Under the pieces are notes generated by a model. It searched no databases and was not told the origin of the DNA. It worked only from the letters and a program-made list of their open reading frames with translations. This document shows positions 16,543 through 23,353 of a stretch of DNA of 34,220 nucleotides, one piece after another. The first letter of the stretch is position 1, and every line of letters begins with the position of its first letter. Source of the stretch: Flavobacteriaceae bacterium (GTDB lineage Bacteria > Bacteroidota > Bacteroidia > Flavobacteriales > Flavobacteriaceae); assembly GCA_947452415.1 (NCBI GenBank), contig CANGCT010000022.1, forward strand, positions 1 to 34,220. The letters run 5' to 3'. The translations under genes and the position numbers were made by a program.

Positions 16543-17601
16543 TTACATTTTATAAACGATGGCATTAACATTCATTCCAGACCCTACAGAAGCAAATAAA
16601 ATCACATCTCCTTTGTTGATAGATTGGTCTTTTATTTTGCCTTTAACTAAGGAATCGTATAAGGTTGGAACCGTTGCAACACTTGAATTTCCTAGTTCGT
16701 GTATGCTCATTGGCATTATGCCTTCTGGCATTTTTTGATCATAAAGTTTATAGAAACGTTGAACAATTGCTTCATCCATTTTTTCATTGGCCTGATGAAT
16801 AAGTATTTTTTTCAATTGGCTAATGTCAACACCACTATTGTCTAGACATTCTTTCATTGCTTTAGGTACGTTTACCAAAGCAAATTCATAGATTTTCCTC
16901 CCATGCATTTTAATGTAGCGAACATCTGGGTCATGATCATTATTAAATGATTTTCCAAAGAATAAAAAATAGGCTTCATCGTAAGTGAATGTAGCAGTTT
17001 CGTGTGCTAAAATTCCACCTTCTTCACTGGTTGCTTCTAAGATAGTTGCTCCGGCACCATCCGAATAAATCATGGAGTCCCTATCATGCGGATCCACCAC
17101 TCTAGATAAAGTTTCTGCTCCAATAACTAAACATTTTTTAGCCATTCCTGCTTTGATATAAGCCTGTGCTTGAATCACACCTTCCACCCAACCAGGACAT
17201 CCAAATAGCATGTCGTAAGCAACACACTTTGGATTTTTAATTCGTAAATTATGCTTCACTCTACTCGCTAAACTAGGAAGTAAATCGGTTTGAATTGTAC
17301 CCTTTTTTACATTGCCAAAATTATGAGCAAAGATTATATAATCTAAGGTTTCAGGATCTATTTTAGCATCTTCTATTGCTTTTTTAGCAGCAATAAAAGC
17401 AATATCAGAAGTAGTCAAGTCATCTGTAACATATTTACGCTCTTCAATTCCAGTAATTCCGTAGAATTTTTCTGTAATAACTTCATTAGGAAGTGCAAAA
17501 TTAGAGCCATCTTCGTTTAAAAAAACATGATTCGAAAAGTCTTTATTTGTAACAGTTACGGTTGGAATATAACTTCCAGAACCAGTTATTTTTACGTTCA
17601 T
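16543..17601 (-). CDS. FabH-like 3-oxoacyl-ACP synthase III family protein
   Basis: A 352-residue thiolase-fold condensing enzyme. The catalytic triad of KAS III is complete: C135 in LFGCPGWVEG, H269 in ILIHQANEK and N305 in ELGNSSVATVP. FabH starts fatty-acid synthesis by joining acetyl-CoA to malonyl-ACP, but this protein is longer than typical FabH (about 315-330) because of an insertion near residues 25-45. It is also not beside fab or acp genes. It may be a divergent paralogue acting on another acyl chain, for example in lipid or pigment formation. Proximity to glycosyltransferase and methyltransferase genes is suggestive only. Confidence 0.9.
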   Translation of the reverse strand: MNVKITGSGSYIPTVTVTNKDFSNHVFLNEDGSNFALPNEVITEKFYGITGIEERKYVTDDLTTSDIAFIAAKKAIEDAKIDPETLDYIIFAHNFGNVKKGTIQTDLLPSLASRVKHNLRIKNPKCVAYDMLFGCPGWVEGVIQAQAYIKAGMAKKCLVIGAETLSRVVDPHDRDSMIYSDGAGATILEATSEEGGILAHETATFTYDEAYFLFFGKSFNNDHDPDVRYIKMHGRKIYEFALVNVPKAMKECLDNSGVDISQLKKILIHQANEKMDEAIVQRFYKLYDQKMPEGIMPMSIHELGNSSVATVPTLYDSLVKGKIKDQSINKGDVILFASVGSGMNVNAIVYKM

Positions 17602-17716
17602 TTTAATAGAATTACAATACGAATTTATTAATAAAAATTCAAAAATTATATATTGAGTTTGAAAAATGTTTTTTTATTATGGAATCTTTAGAAAAGGATA
17701 GTCAAAATTAATAATA

Positions 17717-18103
17717 TTATAATTTTTCTTCTTTTTCTTTTGCAATTTTAATCTGCATAATGGTAGATAAATTGTGGGCTTGGTTTTTCATGCGCTCACA
17801 ATTAATGCCTTGAAAATTTTCATTTATAGCAGTTTCAAAATGGTTTAACCAAATATCAAAAAGTTCTTTTGATAAATAGGATTTAGCATTTAAGTCCAAA
17901 TGAATTTGTGTAAGATTATTAAAGTACCCTCCCGTTCCTAATATAGATTGTGACCAAAATGTTACTAAGATAGGTAAATGTTCTTCCAATTTCACTTTTA
18001 CCACATCGGTAAAAATATAACTAATAGCATCATCGGCTAAGAGTTTTTGGTAGAAATTGTCTACAACTTTATATAAATCTTCCTGCGTTTGTATGTCCTT
18101 CAT
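17717..18103 (-). CDS. group III truncated haemoglobin
   Basis: A 128-residue 2-on-2 globin of group III. Features are DNFYQKLLADDAISYIFTDV in the A/B helices, HLPILVTFWSQSILG (about 42-56), and the proximal haem histidine H68 in TQIHLDLNAKS, followed by the LFDIWLNHFETAI F/G region. Group III globins bind haem and oxygen or NO; roles in NO detoxification or low-oxygen metabolism have been proposed for relatives. It is apparently monocistronic, with a -7 element 20 bases upstream of the start. Confidence 0.88.
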   Translation of the reverse strand: MKDIQTQEDLYKVVDNFYQKLLADDAISYIFTDVVKVKLEEHLPILVTFWSQSILGTGGYFNNLTQIHLDLNAKSYLSKELFDIWLNHFETAINENFQGINCERMKNQAHNLSTIMQIKIAKEKEEKL

Positions 18104-18122
18104 AATCTTGAAAAATGATTTG

Positions 18123-18130
18123 CAAAGTTA
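18123..18130 (-). promoter_or_regulatory. -7 promoter element for truncated haemoglobin
   Basis: Minus-strand TAACTTTG matches TAnnTTTG and lies 19 bases before the ATG at 18103. Confidence 0.5.
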
Positions 18131-18177
18131 CTTTATTAGAAATTTAATAACTTGATTTTTATCATTTTTTATATAAA

Positions 18178-18212
18178 AGGAAAGGTTCCAAAATAAGTGA
18201 TAGAAACCTTTT
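18178..18212 (-). terminator. terminator-like hairpin after toxin copy 1
   Basis: In minus-strand RNA AAAGGUUUC (18211-18203) can pair with GGAACCUUU (18189-18181) with one G-U pair, beginning at the toxin stop codon. The following T-tract is weak, so termination is likely but not certain. Confidence 0.55.
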
Positions 18213-18473
18213 AATAATGTCCTTTTAAAGAGTGGACTATAATGAGATTTTGATTTTCATCAATTTCATAAACTAATCGATGTTCCGAATTGATGCGTCT
18301 GCTCCATTTTCCAGATAAATCATATTTTAATTTTTCTGGTTTTCCAATTCCAAAAGATGGAGTCAAAACATGGATTCAAATAACTGCCTAATTTTTTTTA
18401 AAACTAATTGATTGTTTGTCTTTTTGAAAAACAATAAATCTATATTGGCTCTTTCGGTTAATACTATTTCCAT
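18211..18473 (-). pseudogene. YoeB/Txe-family toxin, frameshifted (copy 1)
   Basis: The frame starts MEIVLTERANIDLLFFKKTN, beginning inside the end of antitoxin copy 1, and meets TGA at 18365-18363 after 36 residues. In the next frame it continues as TPSFGIGKPEKLKYDLSGKW, SRRINSEHRLVYEIDENQ and NLIIVHSLKGHY to a TAA at 18211. The total length of 263 bases is one less than the 264 of copy 2, so a single-base deletion near 18363-18372 has broken it. YoeB toxins are ribosome-dependent mRNA nucleases. The 36-residue remnant lacks the catalytic arginine and the C-terminal His-Tyr. Residual function is unlikely unless frameshifting occurs. Confidence 0.88.
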
Positions 18474-18673
18474 ATATCATTAAGTGGAATACGATGCACT
18501 TTACCATTTTTATAGTCTTCTTCACTTTTTCTGATTTTGGCAACAAATTCTGGATCGTAAGGACTTTCTTCTGTTGAAGTTGTTTTGGTTTCGAATTTCA
18601 CTTTAATAGAATTCAAAAAATCTTTAATTATTTGAACTTTATCTGCTTCTGCGTGAATAATTAAGGTTTTCAT
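18464..18673 (-). CDS. antitoxin of the YoeB-type module (copy 1)
   Basis: A 69-residue intact protein starting MKTLIIHAEADKVQIIKDFL. The first 47 residues are identical to copy 2 and probably hold the dimerisation/DNA-binding part. The last 22 (KSEEDYKNGKVHRIPLNDIW region) differ strongly and should contact the toxin. It resembles the DUF2683-type antitoxins found with Txe/YoeB toxins in Bacteroidota. Its stop overlaps the start of the toxin remnant by 10 bases, the usual coupled antitoxin-first order. A -7 element lies 16 bases upstream. Confidence 0.82.
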   Translation of the reverse strand: MKTLIIHAEADKVQIIKDFLNSIKVKFETKTTSTEESPYDPEFVAKIRKSEEDYKNGKVHRIPLNDIWK

Positions 18674-18689
18674 AGGATTGTATTTTATA

Positions 18690-18697
18690 CAAAAATA
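18690..18697 (-). promoter_or_regulatory. -7 promoter element of toxin-antitoxin copy 1
   Basis: Minus-strand TATTTTTG matches TAnnTTTG, 16 bases before the antitoxin ATG. The flanking sequence, including a TTGAATTCAA palindrome, is nearly conserved in copy 2. Confidence 0.5.
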
Positions 18698-18730
18698 CTA
18701 ATTATTTGAATTCAAAAAAAGTATGCCTAA

Positions 18731-18766
18731 AAAAAAGGCTGCAAAATTAATATTTGAAACCTTTTA
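18731..18766 (-). terminator. terminator-like hairpin after toxin copy 2
   Basis: Minus-strand AAAAGGUUUC (18765-18756) can pair with GCAGCCUUUU (18742-18733) with one G-U pair and one mismatch, followed by further T residues. It separates the two toxin-antitoxin copies. Confidence 0.55.
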
Positions 18767-19027
18767 ATAATGTCCTTTTAAAGAGTGGACTATAATGAGA
18801 TTTTGATTTTCATCAATTTCATAAACTAATCGATGTTACGAATTGATGCGTCTACTCCATAAACCCAATAAATGATGTTTTAGGGCTTCGGGTTTTCCAA
18901 TTCCTGAATAAGGAGTTTCCTCAATTGAATTTAATAATTGGTTGATTTTCTTTTGAATAGATTTATTTCCTGTTTTTATCCAAAATAGTAAATCTTCATC
19001 GGCATCTTCAAGCAATTTTATTTCCAT
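18764..19027 (-). pseudogene. YoeB/Txe-family toxin with nonsense mutation (copy 2)
   Basis: The frame starts MEIKLLEDADEDLLFWIKTG and runs through GIGKPEALKHHLLGLWSRRI to TAA at codon 64 (18838-18836). Without that stop it would read on in frame as HRLVYEIDENQNLIIVHSLK then GHY, giving a normal 87-residue YoeB. Copy 1 has GAA (Glu) at this position, so a single change made the stop. The truncated 63-residue product loses the C-terminal catalytic His and Tyr of the YoeB family and should not be an active nuclease. It might still bind its antitoxin. Confidence 0.88.
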
Positions 19028-19227
19028 AAATCTTCAATTTTGATAATTCTTCCTTTTCCTTCTTTTAGTTGTTGTCTGCTTCTTTCAATTTTGGCAACAA
19101 ACTCTGGATCGTAAGGACTTTCTTCAGTTGAAGTTGTTTTGGTTTCGAATTTTACTTTAATAGAATTCAAAAAATCTTTAATTATTTGAACTTTATCTGC
19201 TTCTGCGTGAATAATTAAGGTTTTCAT
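19018..19227 (-). CDS. antitoxin of the YoeB-type module (copy 2)
   Basis: A 69-residue intact antitoxin. Residues 1-47 are identical to copy 1, and the C-terminal part (ERSRQQLKEGKGRIIKIEDL) is different. Its stop overlaps the toxin start by 10 bases. The N-terminal identity implies that both antitoxins could bind the same operator and form mixed dimers. Copy 2 is the upstream, first-transcribed module on the minus strand. Confidence 0.82.
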   Translation of the reverse strand: MKTLIIHAEADKVQIIKDFLNSIKVKFETKTTSTEESPYDPEFVAKIERSRQQLKEGKGRIIKIEDLWK

Positions 19228-19243
19228 AGGATTGCATTTTATA

Positions 19244-19251
19244 CAAAAATA
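19244..19251 (-). promoter_or_regulatory. -7 promoter element of toxin-antitoxin copy 2
   Basis: Minus-strand TATTTTTG, 16 bases before the ATG at 19227, in the same position as in copy 1. Confidence 0.5.
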
Positions 19252-19286
19252 CTAATTATTTCAATTCAAAGAAAGTATGTCTAAAA

Positions 19287-19435
19287 AAGGTTTCAATTTT
19301 TTCTTTGTTGTTTTCCAATTTTCTATGTTTTGCACTGACGCCCGCAGCCCGACTTGAGTGGAGCTCTTTTTTTCTTGCTTCTTTTTTGAAGCAAGAAAAA
19401 AAAGCGGGAACGGAAGGCGGAATAGCTGCCCAAAT
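19287..19435. repeat. GC-richer intergenic element with 15-bp inverted repeat
   Basis: This 149-base stretch stands out by composition (GACGCCCGCAGCCCGACTTG, GCGGGAACGGAAGGCGG). It contains a perfect inverted repeat, TTTTTTTCTTGCTTC at 19367-19381 against GAAGCAAGAAAAAAA at 19388-19402. From memory, similar GGCTGCGGGCG / TTGCACTGACG-type segments recur in flavobacterial intergenic regions and are often miscalled as small proteins. Open frames on both strands here have no protein-like features. I treat it as a dispersed repeat, not a gene. Confidence 0.6.
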
Positions 19436-19472
19436 AAAAAAAAGGCTCCAAATTTTCATTTGAAACCTTTTA
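19436..19472 (-). terminator. rho-independent terminator of gcvP
   Basis: In minus-strand RNA AAAGGUUUC (19470-19462) pairs with GGAGCCUUU (19449-19441), allowing two G-U pairs, and is followed by a run of U. It lies 37 bases after the gcvP stop. Confidence 0.75.
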
Positions 19473-19508
19473 AATATTGGAATTTGGAATTTTTAATTTG
19501 GAATTTAA

Positions 19509-22352
19509 TTACATATATGCTTCAATTGGAGCGCAACTGCAAACTAAATTTCTATCACCATAAGCATCGTCAACACGACGAACGCTTGGCCAGAATTTAT
19601 TATCGGCAATATATTCCAATGGAAATGCTGCTTGTTCCCGAGTGTATGGAAAATTCCAAGTATCTGCTGTAAGCATTGCTAAGGTATGTGGTGCATTGTG
19701 TAAAACTGTATTGTGGTCTTCGGCTGTTGCTTTTTCAATTTCTTTACGAATCGAAATCATGGCATCACAAAAGCGATCCAATTCGGCAACGTCTTCACTT
19801 TCTGTAGGTTCAATCATCAAGGTTCCAGCAACTGGGAAAGAAACGGTTGGCGCATGGAATCCATAATCCATTAATCGTTTCGCGATATCGGTAACTTCTA
19901 CTCCTTGTTGTTTGAAAGCACGGCAATCTAAAATCATTTCGTGGGCCGCTCTTCCCATTTCTCCAGAATATAAAACTGGGTAGCTTGATTCCAAACGAGC
20001 CTTCATATAATTGGCATTCAAAATAGCATATTGTGTTGCTTTTTTCAAACCTTCAGCACCAAGCATGGTGATGTATCCGTAAGAAATTAAACATACTAAA
20101 GCCGATCCGTAAGGAGCGGCCGAAATTGCCGAAATTGCCTGACTTCCTCCTGTTGGGATAATAGGGTTGGTTGGTAAAAACGGAACTAATTTTTCGTTTA
20201 CACAAATAGGACCCACGCCTGGACCTCCACCACCATGAGGAATGGCAAAAGTTTTATGCAAGTTTAAGTGGCAAACATCGGCACCAATAGTTGCTGGATT
20301 GGTTAATCCAACTTGGGCATTCATGTTGGCTCCATCCATGTAAACTAAACCTCCGTTTTCATGTATAAGATCTGTGATTTCAATAATGGTGCTTTCAAAA
20401 ACTCCATGAGTAGATGGATAGGTTACCATTAATGCGGATAAATTATCTTTGTGTTCAATTGCTCTTGCTCTTAAATCTTCTACATCAATATTTCCTTCGG
20501 GTGTAGTTTTAGTAACAATAATAGTCATTCCTGCCATTGCTGCAGAAGCCGGATTGGTTCCGTGTGCTGAAGATGGAATCAAACAGATATTTCTGTGATT
20601 GTCTCCTCTGGATAAATGGTACGCACGAATGGTCATTAAGCCAGCATATTCTCCTTGTGCACCCGAGTTTGGTTGTAAAGTAGTTCCTGCAAAACCAGTA
20701 ACCACATTTAGTTGGTGTTCTAGTTTTTTAAGCATTATTTGGTATCCTTCTGCTTGTTCGATAGGTGCAAATGGGTGCATGCTGTTCCAATTTGCCATAG
20801 ATAAAGGCAACATTTCGGCAGCAGCATTTAATTTCATGGTACAAGATCCTAAAGAAATCATCGAATGATTCAAGGATAAATCTTTTCGTTCTAATCTTTT
20901 AATATAACGCATCAATTGCGATTCCGAATGATGGTTATTGAAAACATCATGCGTTAAAAAAGTTGAAGTTCTTGCTAACGTAGAAGGGAAATTAGTAGAA
21001 TTAGATAATTCGCTAATTGTAAAAGTATTTTTATTTAATGCTTCCGCAAATAGGGAAACAATTTGATTTAAGTCTTTTAAAGAAGTGGTTTCATTTATTG
21101 AGATAGAGATAGTTTCGTTATCTACATAATAGAAATTAACTTCGTGTTTTTCGGCTACGGCTTTTACTTTTGTAGCATCTGCTTTTACCAAGATAGTATC
21201 AAAGAAGGAAGTATTCGTTTGATAAACGCCTAATTTATTCAAGGCATCTGCCAAAGTAACTGCCGAAGCATGAACTTTATTTGCAATGTATTTCAAACCT
21301 TTTGGCCCATGATATACCGCATACATTCCCGCCATAACGGCTAATAAAACCTGAGCAGTACAAATATTGGAAGTCGCTTTTTCACGTTTAATGTGTTGCT
21401 CGCGAGTTCCTAAAGCCATACGCAAAGCACGATTACCGTTAACGTCAATCGTTACTCCGATAATTCTTCCTGGCATGGAACGTTTGTACTCTTCTTTGGT
21501 TGCAAAATAGGCGGCATGAGGCCCGCCATAACCCATAGGGATTCCGAAACGTTGGGTAGTTCCAACCACTACATCCGCACCAATTTCTCCCGGAGGAGTT
21601 AAGGTTGTTAAAGATAAAATATCGGCAGCAACTGCAATTTTTATTTCGGCAGCATGTGCTTTAGAAATAAATCCTGCATAATCGTTTACTTGACCGTGTT
21701 TTCCTGGGTATTGTAAAATCGCACCAAAGAAATCCGATGAAAAATCGAAAGTTTCGTGATTTCCAATAACTAATTCAATTCCTTTGGGAGTAGAACGGGT
21801 TTGTAAAACCGATATAGTTTGTGGTAAAACTTCTTCGGAAACGAAGAATTTAACTACATTATTTTTCTTTTGATCTCGAGAACGAACGTCAAACAATAAT
21901 GCCATTGCTTCTGCAGCAGAAGTTGCTTCGTCCAAAAGGGAAGCATTGGCAATTTGCATGCCTGTTAATTCGATAATGGTAGTTTGAAAATTTAAAATAG
22001 CCTCCAAACGACCTTGAGCAATTTCTGCTTGGTAAGGAGTATAAGCCGTGTACCAACCTGGATTTTCAAAAATATTTCTCTGAATTACTGCAGGTATAAT
22101 GGTTGGGTGGTATCCTAAACCAATGTACGATTTAAAAACTTTATTCTTGTTTCCTAGTTCTTGAATATGAGTTAAATATTCGTATTCGGTCATTGGTGCA
22201 TCTAAATCTAAATCTTTTTTCAAACGTATAGCGCTTGGTACAGTTTCAGAAATTAATTGGTCTAATGTTTCAACTCCAATGGTTTTAAACATATTTTGAA
22301 GGTCACTTTCACGTGGACCTAAATGGCGTAAAGCAAATGCATCTGTTTTCAT
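19509..22352 (-). CDS. gcvP: glycine dehydrogenase (decarboxylating), P-protein
   Basis: A 947-residue full-length single-chain P-protein of the glycine cleavage system. With PLP it decarboxylates glycine and transfers the aminomethyl group to the lipoyl H-protein. The start chosen gives [20 protein letters not shown], the usual N-terminus. An upstream in-frame ATG at 22421 would add 23 atypical residues and lies inside the -7 element, so it is rejected. Both halves are present: the N-terminal half with [20 protein letters not shown] and the C-terminal half with the PLP lysine K700 in [28 protein letters not shown] and [10 protein letters not shown] are also clear. gcvT and gcvH are not adjacent. 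Confidence 0.96.
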   Translation of the reverse strand: MKTDAFALRHLGPRESDLQNMFKTIGVETLDQLISETVPSAIRLKKDLDLDAPMTEYEYLTHIQELGNKNKVFKSYIGLGYHPTIIPAVIQRNIFENPGWYTAYTPYQAEIAQGRLEAILNFQTTIIELTGMQIANASLLDEATSAAEAMALLFDVRSRDQKKNNVVKFFVSEEVLPQTISVLQTRSTPKGIELVIGNHETFDFSSDFFGAILQYPGKHGQVNDYAGFISKAHAAEIKIAVAADILSLTTLTPPGEIGADVVVGTTQRFGIPMGYGGPHAAYFATKEEYKRSMPGRIIGVTIDVNGNRALRMALGTREQHIKREKATSNICTAQVLLAVMAGMYAVYHGPKGLKYIANKVHASAVTLADALNKLGVYQTNTSFFDTILVKADATKVKAVAEKHEVNFYYVDNETISISINETTSLKDLNQIVSLFAEALNKNTFTISELSNSTNFPSTLARTSTFLTHDVFNNHHSESQLMRYIKRLERKDLSLNHSMISLGSCTMKLNAAAEMLPLSMANWNSMHPFAPIEQAEGYQIMLKKLEHQLNVVTGFAGTTLQPNSGAQGEYAGLMTIRAYHLSRGDNHRNICLIPSSAHGTNPASAAMAGMTIIVTKTTPEGNIDVEDLRARAIEHKDNLSALMVTYPSTHGVFESTIIEITDLIHENGGLVYMDGANMNAQVGLTNPATIGADVCHLNLHKTFAIPHGGGGPGVGPICVNEKLVPFLPTNPIIPTGGSQAISAISAAPYGSALVCLISYGYITMLGAEGLKKATQYAILNANYMKARLESSYPVLYSGEMGRAAHEMILDCRAFKQQGVEVTDIAKRLMDYGFHAPTVSFPVAGTLMIEPTESEDVAELDRFCDAMISIRKEIEKATAEDHNTVLHNAPHTLAMLTADTWNFPYTREQAAFPLEYIADNKFWPSVRRVDDAYGDRNLVCSCAPIEAYM

Positions 22353-22418
22353 TAAATAGAAATAAGGGTAAGTTTGTTGTGTGTTGTCTTTATATTTATA
22401 GATATAATATAAAGCAGA

Positions 22419-22426
22419 CAAAAGTA
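22419..22426 (-). promoter_or_regulatory. -7 promoter element of gcvP
   Basis: Minus-strand TACTTTTG matches TAnnTTTG. Transcription starting about 7 bases downstream gives a leader of roughly 60 bases to the ATG at 22352. No glycine-riboswitch fold was recognised in that leader. Confidence 0.55.
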
Positions 22427-22486
22427 ATTATTATACTTCTATTTTTATCTTAAACAAGTGGTAATGTTTTGAGAATTTGTTAACCA

Positions 22487-22520
22487 AATAGAGTGTTTAT
22501 TAACAGAATGATTAATTTTG
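22487..22520 (+). promoter_or_regulatory. promoter (TTG-N23-TAATTTTG) of the UbiA-like gene
   Basis: TTG at 22487-22489 and TAATTTTG at 22513-22520 are 23 bases apart. The ATG is only 4 bases after the -7 element, so the transcript probably begins at or very near the start codon (leaderless or nearly so). Confidence 0.6.
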
Positions 22521-22524
22521 CAAT

Positions 22525-23298
22525 ATGAAATTTTTTAAGAAACTTCTTGATTTTTATATTCAATCTTCCATTCATGTAGGTTTTGCAGTTTTTTGCTTGG
22601 TAAAAACTACAGAAATTACGGCTAAATTGCATCCGATTCCTTTTTTTTCTATTTGTGTTTTCTTTGCTACAATTTTAGGATATAATTTTTTAAAATATTT
22701 GGAGGTATTCCGTAAAGGAAACTTTTATTCAACAAAATATTATTCTATTCTTTTGGTTTCTGTTTTTTCTTGTATTGGTATGTTTTTTACTTTCATTAAT
22801 TTAAAAAACTCCATTCAGATTTATGTTCTAATTTCTGGATTATTAGTTTTATTATATCCTTTGTTAAGAAAATTTGGGCTTGTGAAATTATTTTTTGTTA
22901 GTGGAGTGGTTACTTTCATAACTATTTGTATTCCATATGCAAATACAAAATTTCTCATGCTAGATTTTGAAATAAATTTGATTCAAAGGTTATTACTTTT
23001 GTCTAGTTTGTTAATTCCATTTGAAATAATTGATAGTCCTTTTGATCCTATTTCGTTGCAAACAATTCCGCAAAAAATCGGAATTAATAAATCTAAGTTA
23101 TTCGGAATGTTATTGGTTATTCCTTTTATAATATTAGAATTTTTGAAATCCAATAGTTCGTTAGTTACTGTATTAATTGGGTTAGTTACTGTAATTTTAA
23201 TTCACTTTTCTTCGATACATCGTAATAAATATTACACTTCATTTTGGGTTGAAAGTGTGCCAATTTTTTGGTTTTTGGCATTTTGGCATTTAAAATAA
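22525..23298 (+). CDS. UbiA-like membrane protein lacking the first Asp-rich motif
   Basis: A 257-residue protein with about eight or nine hydrophobic segments. FEIIDSPFDPISLQTIPQKI (166-185) resembles the second conserved motif of UbiA-superfamily prenyltransferases, keeping D170-x3-D174 and the T-x-P-x-x-x-G element. The place where UbiA has N-D-x-x-D reads LGYNFLKYLEVF (51-62), with no aspartates. UbiA enzymes bind prenyl diphosphate through both motifs and Mg2+, so this may be inactive or altered. It is a lone gene with its own promoter. Unrelated membrane protein is possible; the family call rests on one motif and topology. Confidence 0.65.
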   Translation: MKFFKKLLDFYIQSSIHVGFAVFCLVKTTEITAKLHPIPFFSICVFFATILGYNFLKYLEVFRKGNFYSTKYYSILLVSVFSCIGMFFTFINLKNSIQIYVLISGLLVLLYPLLRKFGLVKLFFVSGVVTFITICIPYANTKFLMLDFEINLIQRLLLLSSLLIPFEIIDSPFDPISLQTIPQKIGINKSKLFGMLLVIPFIILEFLKSNSSLVTVLIGLVTVILIHFSSIHRNKYYTSFWVESVPIFWFLAFWHLK

Positions 23299-23303
23299 AA
23301 AAA

Positions 23304-23323
23304 CCGAAGTTCAAAAACTTCGG
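23304..23323. terminator. bidirectional terminator between UbiA-like and M3 peptidase genes
   Basis: CCGAAGTT (23304-23311) pairs with AACTTCGG (23316-23323) across a CAAA loop. An A-run lies on the left side, giving a U-run for the minus-strand gene, with a weaker T-rich side on the right. It sits between two convergent genes. Confidence 0.75.
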
Positions 23324-23353
23324 CTTCTATAAAAGTCTAAAAATACAAGCAGT

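Larger units (their letters stand above)
18203..19286 (-). repeat. tandem duplication of a toxin-antitoxin module (unit about 554 bp)
   Basis: The unit at 18203-18732 is repeated at 18756-19286. The two ends are nearly identical: the toxin C-terminal part (18203-18305 and 18756-18858, two mismatches) and the antitoxin N-terminal part with promoter (about 18535-18732 and 19088-19286). The middle, covering most of the toxin and the last 23 antitoxin codons, is strongly diverged. Offset between copies is 553 on the left and 554 on the right, consistent with a single-base deletion in copy 1. Confidence 0.92.

Noticed and set aside
15848..17601. Methyltransferase, glycosyltransferase and FabH-like genes as a biosynthetic cluster
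   Set aside because: There is no carrier protein, ketoreductase, dehydratase or other pathway gene, and the FabH-like gene is 146 bases away across a repeat-filled gap. Co-location alone does not support a pathway.
19256..19459. Minus-strand 67-residue open frame in the intergenic repeat
   Set aside because: It lies across the inverted repeat and the gcvP terminator, and has no domain features; a matching open frame exists on the other strand. Best explained as repeat sequence.
22353..22420. Glycine riboswitch upstream of gcvP
   Set aside because: The leader is only about 60 bases and A/T-rich, too short for the aptamer, and no conserved glycine-aptamer core is seen.
22353..22421. Longer gcvP start at 22421 adding 23 residues
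   Set aside because: The added residues are unlike the family N-terminus, and the ATG lies within the -7 element TACTTTTG (22426-22419), so the message probably starts after it. The ATG at 22352 gives the usual N-terminus.
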